64,000 bases of DNA from Rhodococcus sp. SBT000017 (GTDB taxonomy: Bacteria > Actinomycetota > Actinomycetes > Mycobacteriales > Mycobacteriaceae). Where the stretch lies: contig NZ_REFU01000001.1 in the NCBI RefSeq assembly GCF_003688915.1, forward strand, positions 1,860,001 to 1,924,000, read 5' to 3'. The notes beneath the pieces are model-generated. The model was given only the letters and a program-made list of their open reading frames with translations, did no database searches and had not been told where the DNA came from. The translations under genes and the position numbers were made by a program. This document shows positions 28,584 to 35,985 of the stretch, piece by piece; positions within the stretch are counted from its first letter, which is position 1; every line of letters begins with the position of its first letter.

Positions 28584-29758
28584 ACACCCAGCCTGCGGTC
28601 GAACCCGGCCGGCATCACCACATCCGACGGTGACAGGTCGTGCACCGAGGTGTGTCCGAGTCCGAGGACGGCCGAATCGACTCCGCCGCGCAGGATGTCG
28701 AGTACGTTCTCCACACCGGCCTGGCCACCGGCCGACAGACCCCACAGGTACGCCCGCCCGATCAACACCGCACGCGCACCGAGTGCGAGTGCTTTCACCA
28801 CGTCGCTGCCGCGCCGGATTCCGCCGTCGAGGGTGATCTCGATCTGATCACCGACGGCCTCCGCGATCGCGGGTAGCGCCCGGATCGGTGCCGGTGTGCC
28901 GTCGAGATTGTTGCCACCGTGATTGGACACCGAGATCGCCGTCACTCCTGCGTCGACGGCCTTCTTGGCGTCATCGACCCGCATGACACCCTTGAGCATG
29001 AACGGCCCGCCCCACTGCTCCCGCAGCCACGCCACGTCCTCCCAGGTCGGCAACGGAGTACCCATCCACTCGCCGTACGCTCCGAAGAACGTCGGCGCGG
29101 GACCGCCGGTCGGTGGCGTGAGGTTCGGGGTAGTCAGGTCGGGGATCTTGCCGGTCTTGGCGAACTCCCACAACCACTTCGGGCGGGTGATGCCCTCCGG
29201 TGCGAATTGCACCATTGCCTTGAGATCCATCTTCTCCGGGATCGACGGCGAACCCCAGTCGCGGCCATTGGAGAACGACCAGTCCAACGTCATGATCAAC
29301 CCGACCGCACCTGCTGCGCGGGCCCGCTCCATCCGCTGCAGCAGGATCTCGCGCGAGCCCACCCAGTACATTTGGAAGAACGTCTGCGGATTCGCCGCAG
29401 CAACCTCCTCGACGGACTTGCTCGCGAACGACGACAGCCCGATCGGAATACCCCGCGCCGCAGCAGCTCTCGCGACAGCGACCTCACCGTCGGGGTGGAC
29501 CGCCTGCACACCCGTCGGGGAGATCATGACCGGAAACGACAGCGGCTGCCCCATCACCGTCGTCGACAGATCCCGCTTGTCAGACAATCCTGCCACGTGC
29601 GGGGCGAAGCCGAGTTCGCCGAACGCGGCCATGTTGTCGTCGATCGTCAACCCACGTTCGGACCCGGCTACCAGCGCGGCATACACGGATTTCGGTAGAC
29701 GTTTCTTCGCCCGCCGCTGCGCTTCGGCAACGGTCTCGAACCACGCACTCTTGGCCAT
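28580..29758 (-). CDS. mftD: pre-mycofactocin synthase MftD
   Basis: The 392-residue FMN-dependent enzyme oxidatively deaminates the AHDP intermediate to pre-mycofactocin. Seen: SVYAALVAGSERGLTIDDN, FPVMISPTGVQAVHPDGEVAVARAAAARGIP, NPQTFFQMYWVGSRE with Tyr131 at the active-site position, SVSNHGGNNLDG with the catalytic His, and LDGGIRRGSDVVKALALGARAVLIGRAYLWGL for FMN binding. Its ATG overlaps the mftC stop by one base (TAATG). Of the two tandem copies, this one is adjacent to mftC and has the canonical Tyr, so it is called the true MftD. Confidence 0.93.
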   Translation of the reverse strand: MAKSAWFETVAEAQRRAKKRLPKSVYAALVAGSERGLTIDDNMAAFGELGFAPHVAGLSDKRDLSTTVMGQPLSFPVMISPTGVQAVHPDGEVAVARAAAARGIPIGLSSFASKSVEEVAAANPQTFFQMYWVGSREILLQRMERARAAGAVGLIMTLDWSFSNGRDWGSPSIPEKMDLKAMVQFAPEGITRPKWLWEFAKTGKIPDLTTPNLTPPTGGPAPTFFGAYGEWMGTPLPTWEDVAWLREQWGGPFMLKGVMRVDDAKKAVDAGVTAISVSNHGGNNLDGTPAPIRALPAIAEAVGDQIEITLDGGIRRGSDVVKALALGARAVLIGRAYLWGLSAGGQAGVENVLDILRGGVDSAVLGLGHTSVHDLSPSDVVMPAGFDRRLGV

Positions 29759-30993
29759 TACTGTGCTTCCTGTTCCGTTCCTGCGAGCGGGTTCTCGTCG
29801 CAGATCTTCGCCGGCGGACGCATCATCAACGTGAGCGGCACCGACTTTCGAGGGGTCTTGCGCTGGCCGGTACGGGAATGATCGCCACTGGACTTGGGGA
29901 TCTCGCCCGCCGCTGCCAATGCCATTTCGCCGTTACCGATGACGCATTCGGGATCCGGGCCATCCATGGGGAGACCGGTGAAGAATTTCGCTGCCATGCA
30001 GCCACCGCGGCACGAATCGAAGTGGGCACATTTGGTGCAGGCACCCGAGGTCTGCGGGGAGCGCAACTCCTGGAACAACTCCGAGGTCTGCCAGACGGAT
30101 TGGAACCCTCCCATACCGTCCTTCGCGTCACGGACTATGTTGCCGGCGAGGAAGTTCTCGTGAATGGCGAACGGGCAGGCATACACGTCGCCGATGGGAT
30201 CGATGAGACACACCACCCGTCCCGCGCCACAGAGGTTGAGCCCGGGCAGAGCGTCACCGAACGCAGACAGGTGGAAGAACGAATCGCCCGTCAACACACC
30301 CTCACCGTTGGCGACGAGCCAGTTGTAGAGCTCACGCTGCTGCCCGGCCGTCGGGTGCAGATCGTCCCAGACATCCGCACCGCGGCCCGACGGCCGCAAC
30401 CGGGTGATTCGCAGTGTCGCAGCGTATTTGTCGGCCAACGCCTTGAAGTCGTCGAGCTGGCTCACGTTGTGTCGGGTGACGACGACGGAGATCTTCGCGT
30501 CCCGGAATCCGGCTTCTTTCAGATTCTCCAGGGCACGGCACGCCATGTCGAACGAACCTGGTCCGCGGACCGCATCGTTGACCTCCGCGGTCGCGCCATC
30601 GATGGAGATCTGCACATCGACGTAGTCCGAGGCCGCCAACCGCGCCGCCACCTTCTTGTCGATCTTGACCCCGTTGGTGGAGAACTTCACCCCCACCTGA
30701 TGCGCAGTCGCGTAGTCGACGAGCTCCCAGAAATCCGACCGCACCGTCGGCTCACCGCCACCGATATTGACGTAGAACACCTGCATCTTCTGCAACTCGT
30801 CGATGATCGACTTGCACTGCTCGGTGCTCAGTTCACGCGGATCACGACGACCCGACGAGGACAGGCAATGCACGCACGACAAATTGCAGGCGTACGTCAA
30901 TTCCCACGTCAGACAGATGGGTGCGTCGAGACCGAGCTCGAACTGATCGACGAGTTTTCCTACCGGAGCGGGTCTTTCGAGAGTGGAAGTCAT
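29758..30993 (-). CDS. mftC: mycofactocin radical SAM maturase MftC
   Basis: The 411-residue radical SAM/SPASM protein has CNLSCVHC (Cys36, Cys40, Cys43) binding the SAM cluster, GGGEPTVR for SAM, and a C-terminal SPASM domain with CGAGRVVCLIDPIGDVYACPF and CTKCAHFDSCRGGC binding auxiliary clusters. It decarboxylates the C-terminal Tyr of MftA and forms the Val-Tyr cross-link. It is encoded 43 bases after mftB and overlaps mftD by one base. The C-terminal ~60 residues after the SPASM domain form a proline/lysine-rich tail. Confidence 0.97.
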   Translation of the reverse strand: MTSTLERPAPVGKLVDQFELGLDAPICLTWELTYACNLSCVHCLSSSGRRDPRELSTEQCKSIIDELQKMQVFYVNIGGGEPTVRSDFWELVDYATAHQVGVKFSTNGVKIDKKVAARLAASDYVDVQISIDGATAEVNDAVRGPGSFDMACRALENLKEAGFRDAKISVVVTRHNVSQLDDFKALADKYAATLRITRLRPSGRGADVWDDLHPTAGQQRELYNWLVANGEGVLTGDSFFHLSAFGDALPGLNLCGAGRVVCLIDPIGDVYACPFAIHENFLAGNIVRDAKDGMGGFQSVWQTSELFQELRSPQTSGACTKCAHFDSCRGGCMAAKFFTGLPMDGPDPECVIGNGEMALAAAGEIPKSSGDHSRTGQRKTPRKSVPLTLMMRPPAKICDENPLAGTEQEAQ

Positions 30994-31036
30994 GTGGGTC
31001 GGTCCTGTCCAGAAAGGTGTCGAGGGTCAATGGTCC

Positions 31037-31321
31037 TTAGCGGGGCGTGATCATCTTCGAGTCGGCCAACGTCGCGAGTGCCTTCACATACGGAGCCGAT
31101 CCGGACTCGGTGATCCCTGCGGCCGCGATCGCGGTGCGCATATCGGGATGATCGGGAAGAGACTCGATGATCGCCACGATCGTGCGGTTCTTCAGGAAGG
31201 AGAGCTTGCGAGTTCCGAAGTGGTAGAGCAGCGCCCCGAACGACTCGGGACGCAGCGCCACCTGCGGATGCAATGCCCACGGCACATCCACATCGAGTGC
31301 GCCCTGCACTGCAACAGTCAT
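31037..31321 (-). CDS. mftB: mycofactocin precursor-binding chaperone MftB
   Basis: The 94-residue PqqD-like RiPP recognition element begins MTVAQGALD-like (MTVAVQGALDVDVPWALHPQVALRPESFGALLYHFGTRKLSFL) and contains the PqqD-type LYHFGTRKLSFLKNRTIVAIIESL helix-strand region. It binds the MftA leader and presents it to MftC. The ATG lies two bases after the mftA stop, so the peptide and its chaperone are made together. Confidence 0.94.
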   Translation of the reverse strand: MTVAVQGALDVDVPWALHPQVALRPESFGALLYHFGTRKLSFLKNRTIVAIIESLPDHPDMRTAIAAAGITESGSAPYVKALATLADSKMITPR

Positions 31322-31323
31322 GA

Positions 31324-31437
31324 TCAGTACACGCCGCACATGCCGTCGATCGACACTTCCTCGACCAACGACTCTTCGACCAGATCGGATTCGACGACGG
31401 CGGTGCCTACCACAGGGTTCTCGTTGTTCTTCGACAT
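31324..31437 (-). CDS. mftA: mycofactocin precursor peptide MftA
   Basis: This 37-residue peptide starts MSKNNENPVVGTAVVESDL and ends in IDGMCGVY, the diagnostic mycofactocin core whose final Val-Tyr is crosslinked, decarboxylated and excised to become the redox cofactor. The acidic EESLVEE stretch before the core is the leader bound by MftB. A strong GGAGG ribosome-binding site lies about 6 bases upstream, as expected for the most abundant product of the operon. Confidence 0.97.
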   Translation of the reverse strand: MSKNNENPVVGTAVVESDLVEESLVEEVSIDGMCGVY

Positions 31438-31471
31438 CTGAAACCTCCAAAAGATGTTGGGGACCACAATC

Positions 31472-31495
31472 GTGATCGACAGTGGCTTGGATCAC
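31472..31495. promoter_or_regulatory. candidate MftR operator GTGATC-N12-GATCAC
   Basis: Perfect 6-base arms (31472-31477 and 31490-31495) lie in the 106-base gap between the divergent mftA and mftR genes. MftR is a TetR-type repressor, and divergent spacing plus a dyad is the usual setting. The arms are short, so chance cannot be excluded. Confidence 0.35.
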
Positions 31496-31543
31496 CACCA
31501 TAATGGCACTGGGTGCAGAAAAACCAGTAGATCGAAGGGAAAT

Positions 31544-32149
31544 ATGGCCAGGAGCGAGAAACCGTCCACTCGGGTAGGTCGGCGCCCGTCCACGACACGG
31601 GGCGAACTGAGCGATCTCGGGATCGAACTGTTCGCCTCCCGAGGTTTCGAGGAGACCAGCATCGACGACATAGCCGACGCGGCAGGCATCGCTCGGCGCA
31701 CGTTCTTCCGTTACTTCCCGTCCAAGAATGCGGTTCCTTGGGGTGACTTCGACGCTCAACTCGCAGCGCTGAGGGCACATCTGAACGGCCTACCCGCGGA
31801 CATAGAACTCGCCGATGGACTACGTTCGGCCTTGTTGCAGTTCAATACTTTTCCCCAAGAAGAAACCGCGGTTCACCGACAACGGATGTCGTTGATACTG
31901 AGCAATCCTGCACTGCAGAGCTATTCGATGGTCATGTACGAGGGTTGGCGAGCCGTCATCGCCGAATACGTTGCCGCACGAACCGCTTCCGATCCGACAG
32001 ACCACTTTCCGCGAACTGTTGGCTGGATGGTCCTCGGTGTGGCAATCTCGGCATACGAGCAGTGGCTGACCGATGACCGATCGAGTCTGGTCGAGCTACT
32101 CACTGCCGGAATCGCACCGTTGCAGTCCGGCTTGACCCCACCGCCTTAG
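31544..32149 (+). CDS. mftR: mycofactocin-system TetR regulator MftR
   Basis: The 201-residue TetR-family repressor has an N-terminal helix-turn-helix (LGIELFASRGFEETSIDDIADAAGIARRTFFRYFPSKNAVPWGDFDAQL) with the PWGDF sequence seen in MftR proteins, and an all-helical ligand-binding domain. In mycobacteria MftR represses the mft operon and is released by long-chain acyl-CoA. It is divergent from mftA, with 106 bases between starts, and is followed at 27 bases by a methyltransferase gene. Confidence 0.9.
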   Translation: MARSEKPSTRVGRRPSTTRGELSDLGIELFASRGFEETSIDDIADAAGIARRTFFRYFPSKNAVPWGDFDAQLAALRAHLNGLPADIELADGLRSALLQFNTFPQEETAVHRQRMSLILSNPALQSYSMVMYEGWRAVIAEYVAARTASDPTDHFPRTVGWMVLGVAISAYEQWLTDDRSSLVELLTAGIAPLQSGLTPPP

Positions 32150-32176
32150 TGCATACGAATACAGAAGGCTTTCGAG

Positions 32177-33004
32177 ATGACCGAACTGGATGCGCTCGCA
32201 CCGAGTCCCGACGACGTGTGGGGTCACGAGAACGTCGTGGTCCGTCATATACCCGGACTCGAGTTGGACGCAGCCCGAACAGGATCGACCGTGCAGGTGT
32301 GCCATGGCCTGACGTCGGCCGAGATCGGTGAGCGCCTGGTTCCGATCGTGACCGAACAGGCACGTCATGTGGGTCTGTCGCAGCGGGAATTCGAATTGGT
32401 GTTGGTCGGGATCGTCCGCACCACCGTCGCCGATCCGGTCGACGCCTGGGCCACCTACTACCGCAATTCGCTGGACGAACTACTCTCCGGCACCGCCGAT
32501 TTCGCGCCCGTCCATGAACGCGCGGAGAGCCTGATCGTCGGATCGGTGCTCGACCTGGGGTCGTGTTTCGGCTTCTTTCCGCTACGACTGGCGAAGAAGG
32601 GTCACTCGGTGACTGCGACCGACCTCTCCGCCGGCACCATGCGTCTGCTCGCCACCGTTGCCCCGCATCTCGGGATCACGCTCGACACTGTCGTGTGTGA
32701 TGCTTCCGATGTTCCAGTCGCAGACAACAGTGTCGATACCGTGACCGCACTGCATCTCCTCGAGCACGTCGACGCCGAAACAGGCACGCGCATAATGAAA
32801 GAAGCGCTACGGATCGCGCGCACCCGTGTCGTCGTTGCTGTGCCCTTCGAGACCGAGACCACCGCCTGCCACGGACACGTCCGCACGTTCGACGCGCAGA
32901 CATTGGTGGCATTGGGTCGGTCGACGGGTTCGAAAATCGAGACCTCGGAGCACCACGGCGGGTGGCTCGTGATCGACAAGACCTGGGCACACCAGTTCAC
33001 CTGA
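32177..33004 (+). CDS. mftM: SAM-dependent methyltransferase, probable mycofactocin glycan methyltransferase MftM
   Basis: The 275-residue class I methyltransferase has an ~115-residue helical N-terminal part, then the Rossmann motif I LDLGSCFGFFPLRLAKKGH, acidic TATDLS, motif post-I DASDVPVADNSVDTVTALHLLEHVD and a C-terminal beta region. It is encoded 27 bases after mftR, apparently as an operon. In mycobacteria a methyltransferase (MftM) methylates the second glucose of the mycofactocin oligosaccharide. Position and general architecture support that role, but substrate specificity cannot be read from sequence, so the symbol is provisional. Confidence 0.6.
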   Translation: MTELDALAPSPDDVWGHENVVVRHIPGLELDAARTGSTVQVCHGLTSAEIGERLVPIVTEQARHVGLSQREFELVLVGIVRTTVADPVDAWATYYRNSLDELLSGTADFAPVHERAESLIVGSVLDLGSCFGFFPLRLAKKGHSVTATDLSAGTMRLLATVAPHLGITLDTVVCDASDVPVADNSVDTVTALHLLEHVDAETGTRIMKEALRIARTRVVVAVPFETETTACHGHVRTFDAQTLVALGRSTGSKIETSEHHGGWLVIDKTWAHQFT

Positions 33005-33042
33005 ACAGGTTTCGCATCCTGGGAGTATTGCCCCAAGCACAC

Positions 33043-35448
33043 CTAGAACGGCGGCTCGTCAGCGTCTTCGGCGGTTGGTTCTGTGACCGGCTCGTGGTTG
33101 TCGGGTGGGTTGGGGTAGGCGATGATGCCGGAGTTTCGGGGTGTGGTGGGGATGTGTGGTCTGAGGTCGTTGCCGAGGACGGGTACGGCTGTGCCGTTGG
33201 TGGGCAGGGTGATTCGGGTGGTGTTGGAGGTCGATGTCCAGAGGATGGCTCCGCCGGGGAGCATGACAGCTTTCCAGTAGCCGGCGGTTTTGATCGTGTG
33301 GTGGAACTCGCAAAGACATTGCAGGTTGTTGACGGTGGTCCAGCCGCCGCCGAGGGGGTTGGTGTGGTCGAACGGGTTCACGTGGTCGAGTTGGCAGCGT
33401 GCGGCGGGTCGATAGCAACCAGGAAAGCGGCAGTGTTTGTCACGGAGTCGGACGGCTGCGGTGGTGAGTGTGTCGGGCCTGTAGATCAGGGCCCGGTCGG
33501 TGAGGGGGTCGCGCGGTACCGACTTGCCGAGGGTGGGGTCGGCGGCGATGGCGGCTTCGAGTGCGGCAGCAAGGGTCGCGGTGCCGAGGTAGATGCCGGA
33601 GGGTGTGTGGCCTGATGTGTGGACGGTTCGGTTTGGCCGGATCGTCGAGCGTAGATCGAGTGCCCTCATGTTGCGATCGGGATGTCTGATGGCGTCCAGG
33701 TCGAGGGCAGAGCTGTGCCGTGTGCACCTGCCGACGGGAGTGTGGGTGCAGAACATCACTGCGGCAGACGTCAGTGACTGCGTCCGTCGTGGACTGCCTT
33801 CGCCTACCCCGGTCTCGGGTGGAGCTGGATCGGCCGCTGAATGGGCAGGGTTGTCCTCCGTCTGGCCCTCCCTCGGATCCGGTGATGTCATTGTCCTCGG
33901 GTCCGGCGCGAGAACTGTTCCTTGCGCGGGGCTTGTTGTCGGTGGCGGTTCAGTTTTCGGCGTCGGCACAGGTCCTTGTGCTGGATCCGGTGTTCGAGGT
34001 GGTTCGCCGGTCGGGTCGCGAGGTGAATCTGATGTGCCGACCGGACCTCGGGCCGATGCTGCATGCGAGGGTGCTGGACCGGTGCCAGGGTCGCGACCTG
34101 TTCCCGGGTTGGACGCAGATCCCGCCGCCGACGGTCCTGATGCGGTTGCTGTCACGGTGGTCGGTGAGGGCGAGGGCGAGGGCGAGGGCCAGGCGGTCGT
34201 GGTCGTTGCCGTCGCGCTGGTCGGAGAGGGCGCGGGGGCGGGCGATGCTGCGGTGGCGGATTCGTTCGCCGGTTCCGTATTCGGGGCAGTAGCCGCATCG
34301 GTTTCGACGTCGACGGAAGCTCCTGTGGTCGGGCAGGATTCGGTCTCTGTCTCGGGTTCCGGGTTGCTGTCGGTGCGGCTGTGAGTCTCGGTAGCGCGTG
34401 TTCCCGAAGCAGTGCTAGTCCCTGAGTCGGCGTCCGTGTCCGTGTCCGTTGTTGCCGCATCAGCATCGTCGTCAGTATCCGACCCCGAGTCCTCCTGCTT
34501 CCGGTCCTTCGGTGCTCGTTCCCATTCCCCCGTCTCCGGGTTCTGCACGGCGAGGCCCAGCTTCTCGGCGAGGGTCACTGCTTCGGTGAGCAGGATCTGC
34601 CACTGACTGCTGCGGGCCAACTCCCGCGCGAGATCGGGGTCGATGGAGCCGTGCCCGGCCAGGTAGGCGGGGTTGGCGAGTAGTCCGATGAGGGTGGCGA
34701 TGTCGACGGTGATCATCGTCAACGGCACTCGCCGATCCGGCAACACCGCATCCTTCTTGGGACAATCCTCCCGTTGGCACAGGCATGCCAGTCGGGGTTC
34801 GCCGTGCATGCGGGCCATGAACGCATCGCACAGGCGTTCCTTCTTCCCGCGCGGGTCTTTCGGGCAGAGGGTGTCGGCCATCTCTTCGAGGAGTTGCCAT
34901 GCGGCGGCGGCTTCGGGTGCGGTCAACTCCGCCCGAATGCGGGTGAGTTCCCCGGCCGGACTGTAGGTGACGGTGCGGAACTTCCTCGCGAACTCCCGCA
35001 GTGCCGCTGCTTCCTCGGGTGCGACCCGCACCAGGATGTCCCAGATCTCCTTCTCGAGCGGACCCGGGGACGACCTCCGCGCCGCCTCCACCACTTCTTT
35101 CTCCACCGACGTCACGATCGCGTCGGAGAGGTTGTCGAGGATCCGGCATGCGGTCCGCACGCGGGGGAGGTCGATCTCCCCGGCCTCGAACGCTGCCCGC
35201 AACAGTGGGAGTCGGGTGTGCAGGGCAACGCCGACGGACACGTACGATTCGGCGACCGTCGCCGAACAGCCCAACGCGACAGCCATTTCCGTGCGCCCGT
35301 ATCGGCTGTAGTGCTTGTGCTTGGTGTCGCGGGTGATCCAGTCGCAGTGCACCCGATAGCAGGCGGTGATCTTGCGTGCCGCCTGCCGATTCTCCTCACG
35401 CGCGGCAGCGGTCAACCCCTCCAGTGACACGGTCGGTACTGCCCCCAT
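33043..35448 (-). CDS. DUF222/HNH endonuclease-fold protein with long low-complexity linker
   Basis: The 801-residue protein joins a DUF222 (13E12-type) N-terminal domain (residues ~1-310, with CLCQREDCPKKDAVLPDRRVPLTMITVDIATL) to a C-terminal HNH module (CRFPGCYRPAARCQLDHVNPF... NNLQCLCEFHHTIKT, two CxxC-type zinc pairs). Most family members are 400-500 residues. The extra length is a ~250-residue linker (residues ~318-570) almost entirely of Thr, Ser, Pro, Ala, Asp and Gly with short repeats such as PSPSPSPSP and alternating TD. Nuclease activity is plausible, but the family's role is not settled; members are multicopy and often near rearrangements. The neighbours are unrelated. Confidence 0.85.
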   Translation of the reverse strand: MGAVPTVSLEGLTAAAREENRQAARKITACYRVHCDWITRDTKHKHYSRYGRTEMAVALGCSATVAESYVSVGVALHTRLPLLRAAFEAGEIDLPRVRTACRILDNLSDAIVTSVEKEVVEAARRSSPGPLEKEIWDILVRVAPEEAAALREFARKFRTVTYSPAGELTRIRAELTAPEAAAAWQLLEEMADTLCPKDPRGKKERLCDAFMARMHGEPRLACLCQREDCPKKDAVLPDRRVPLTMITVDIATLIGLLANPAYLAGHGSIDPDLARELARSSQWQILLTEAVTLAEKLGLAVQNPETGEWERAPKDRKQEDSGSDTDDDADAATTDTDTDADSGTSTASGTRATETHSRTDSNPEPETETESCPTTGASVDVETDAATAPNTEPANESATAASPAPAPSPTSATATTTTAWPSPSPSPSPTTVTATASGPSAAGSASNPGTGRDPGTGPAPSHAASARGPVGTSDSPRDPTGEPPRTPDPAQGPVPTPKTEPPPTTSPAQGTVLAPDPRTMTSPDPREGQTEDNPAHSAADPAPPETGVGEGSPRRTQSLTSAAVMFCTHTPVGRCTRHSSALDLDAIRHPDRNMRALDLRSTIRPNRTVHTSGHTPSGIYLGTATLAAALEAAIAADPTLGKSVPRDPLTDRALIYRPDTLTTAAVRLRDKHCRFPGCYRPAARCQLDHVNPFDHTNPLGGGWTTVNNLQCLCEFHHTIKTAGYWKAVMLPGGAILWTSTSNTTRITLPTNGTAVPVLGNDLRPHIPTTPRNSGIIAYPNPPDNHEPVTEPTAEDADEPPF

Positions 35449-35985
35449 TTTTCACCCCCCGGTGAGCAACAATTTCAGAACGTGCGTTCGAACGAGGTGA
35501 AGAGTAACCCGGCCCACCGACAGAAACGGAACCTCAGACTCGGCAGGTCGTACTCAGCACTCCGAGCAGGACAATCAGCCGAGATCGAACTCAGAATGTC
35601 GTCACCTGAGCCTCTACCGAGCATGGACGACCGTCCCGAACAGGCGGGCCCTGCGCGACGTACCCATCGCCTTGTGCATCTCGTTCAGCGTCTACTCAGC
35701 GATGTCGTTCGCGTGCTCGTTCCCCCGACTCACCACCGATCTGACGCGATCTGACGTAGGCAGATCGGTGGCAACCGACTTCGGGACAATCGGTCAGGAC
35801 TACCACAGTGTCCACCCGAGATCCCGGAGTCGCACACGCTCCCGAATATTCCCGAAGAGATGACCGAGAAGTAAAGGCTCAGTCAGCCTTTCGCCGGTGA
35901 TCGTGGTGTATCGACCCGGATCCGAGCGAGGGGGCGTTTGTGGTGTCAGGATCGATCGGATCCTGACACCACAATCGTCATTGGC
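35449..35985. other. 537-base region without a convincing gene
   Basis: No frame here shows a recognisable family. It contains an inverted repeat CCACCGATCTG / CAGATCGGTGG (35733-35743 and 35761-35771, 17-base spacer) overlapping a tandem GATCTGACG, a hairpin AAAGGCT-N5-AGCCTTT (35873-35891), and a long hairpin at 35939-35973. A short plus-strand frame ending MTEK-TAA lies right before the 35873 hairpin and may be the tail of a lost gene. Confidence 0.5.
35939..35973. terminator. 15-bp perfect hairpin downstream of acyl-CoA dehydrogenase gene
   Basis: Arms TGTGGTGTCAGGATC (35939-35953) and GATCCTGACACCACA (35959-35973) are perfectly complementary with a 5-base loop. It lies 12 bases past the dehydrogenase stop on the minus strand. 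There is no U-tract, as is common for actinobacterial terminators. Confidence 0.7.

Noticed and set aside
33043..35448. possible homing endonuclease or mobile element
   Set aside because: HNH motif is present, but no intein, intron boundaries, terminal repeats or transposase were seen; DUF222 proteins are ordinary actinobacterial genes.
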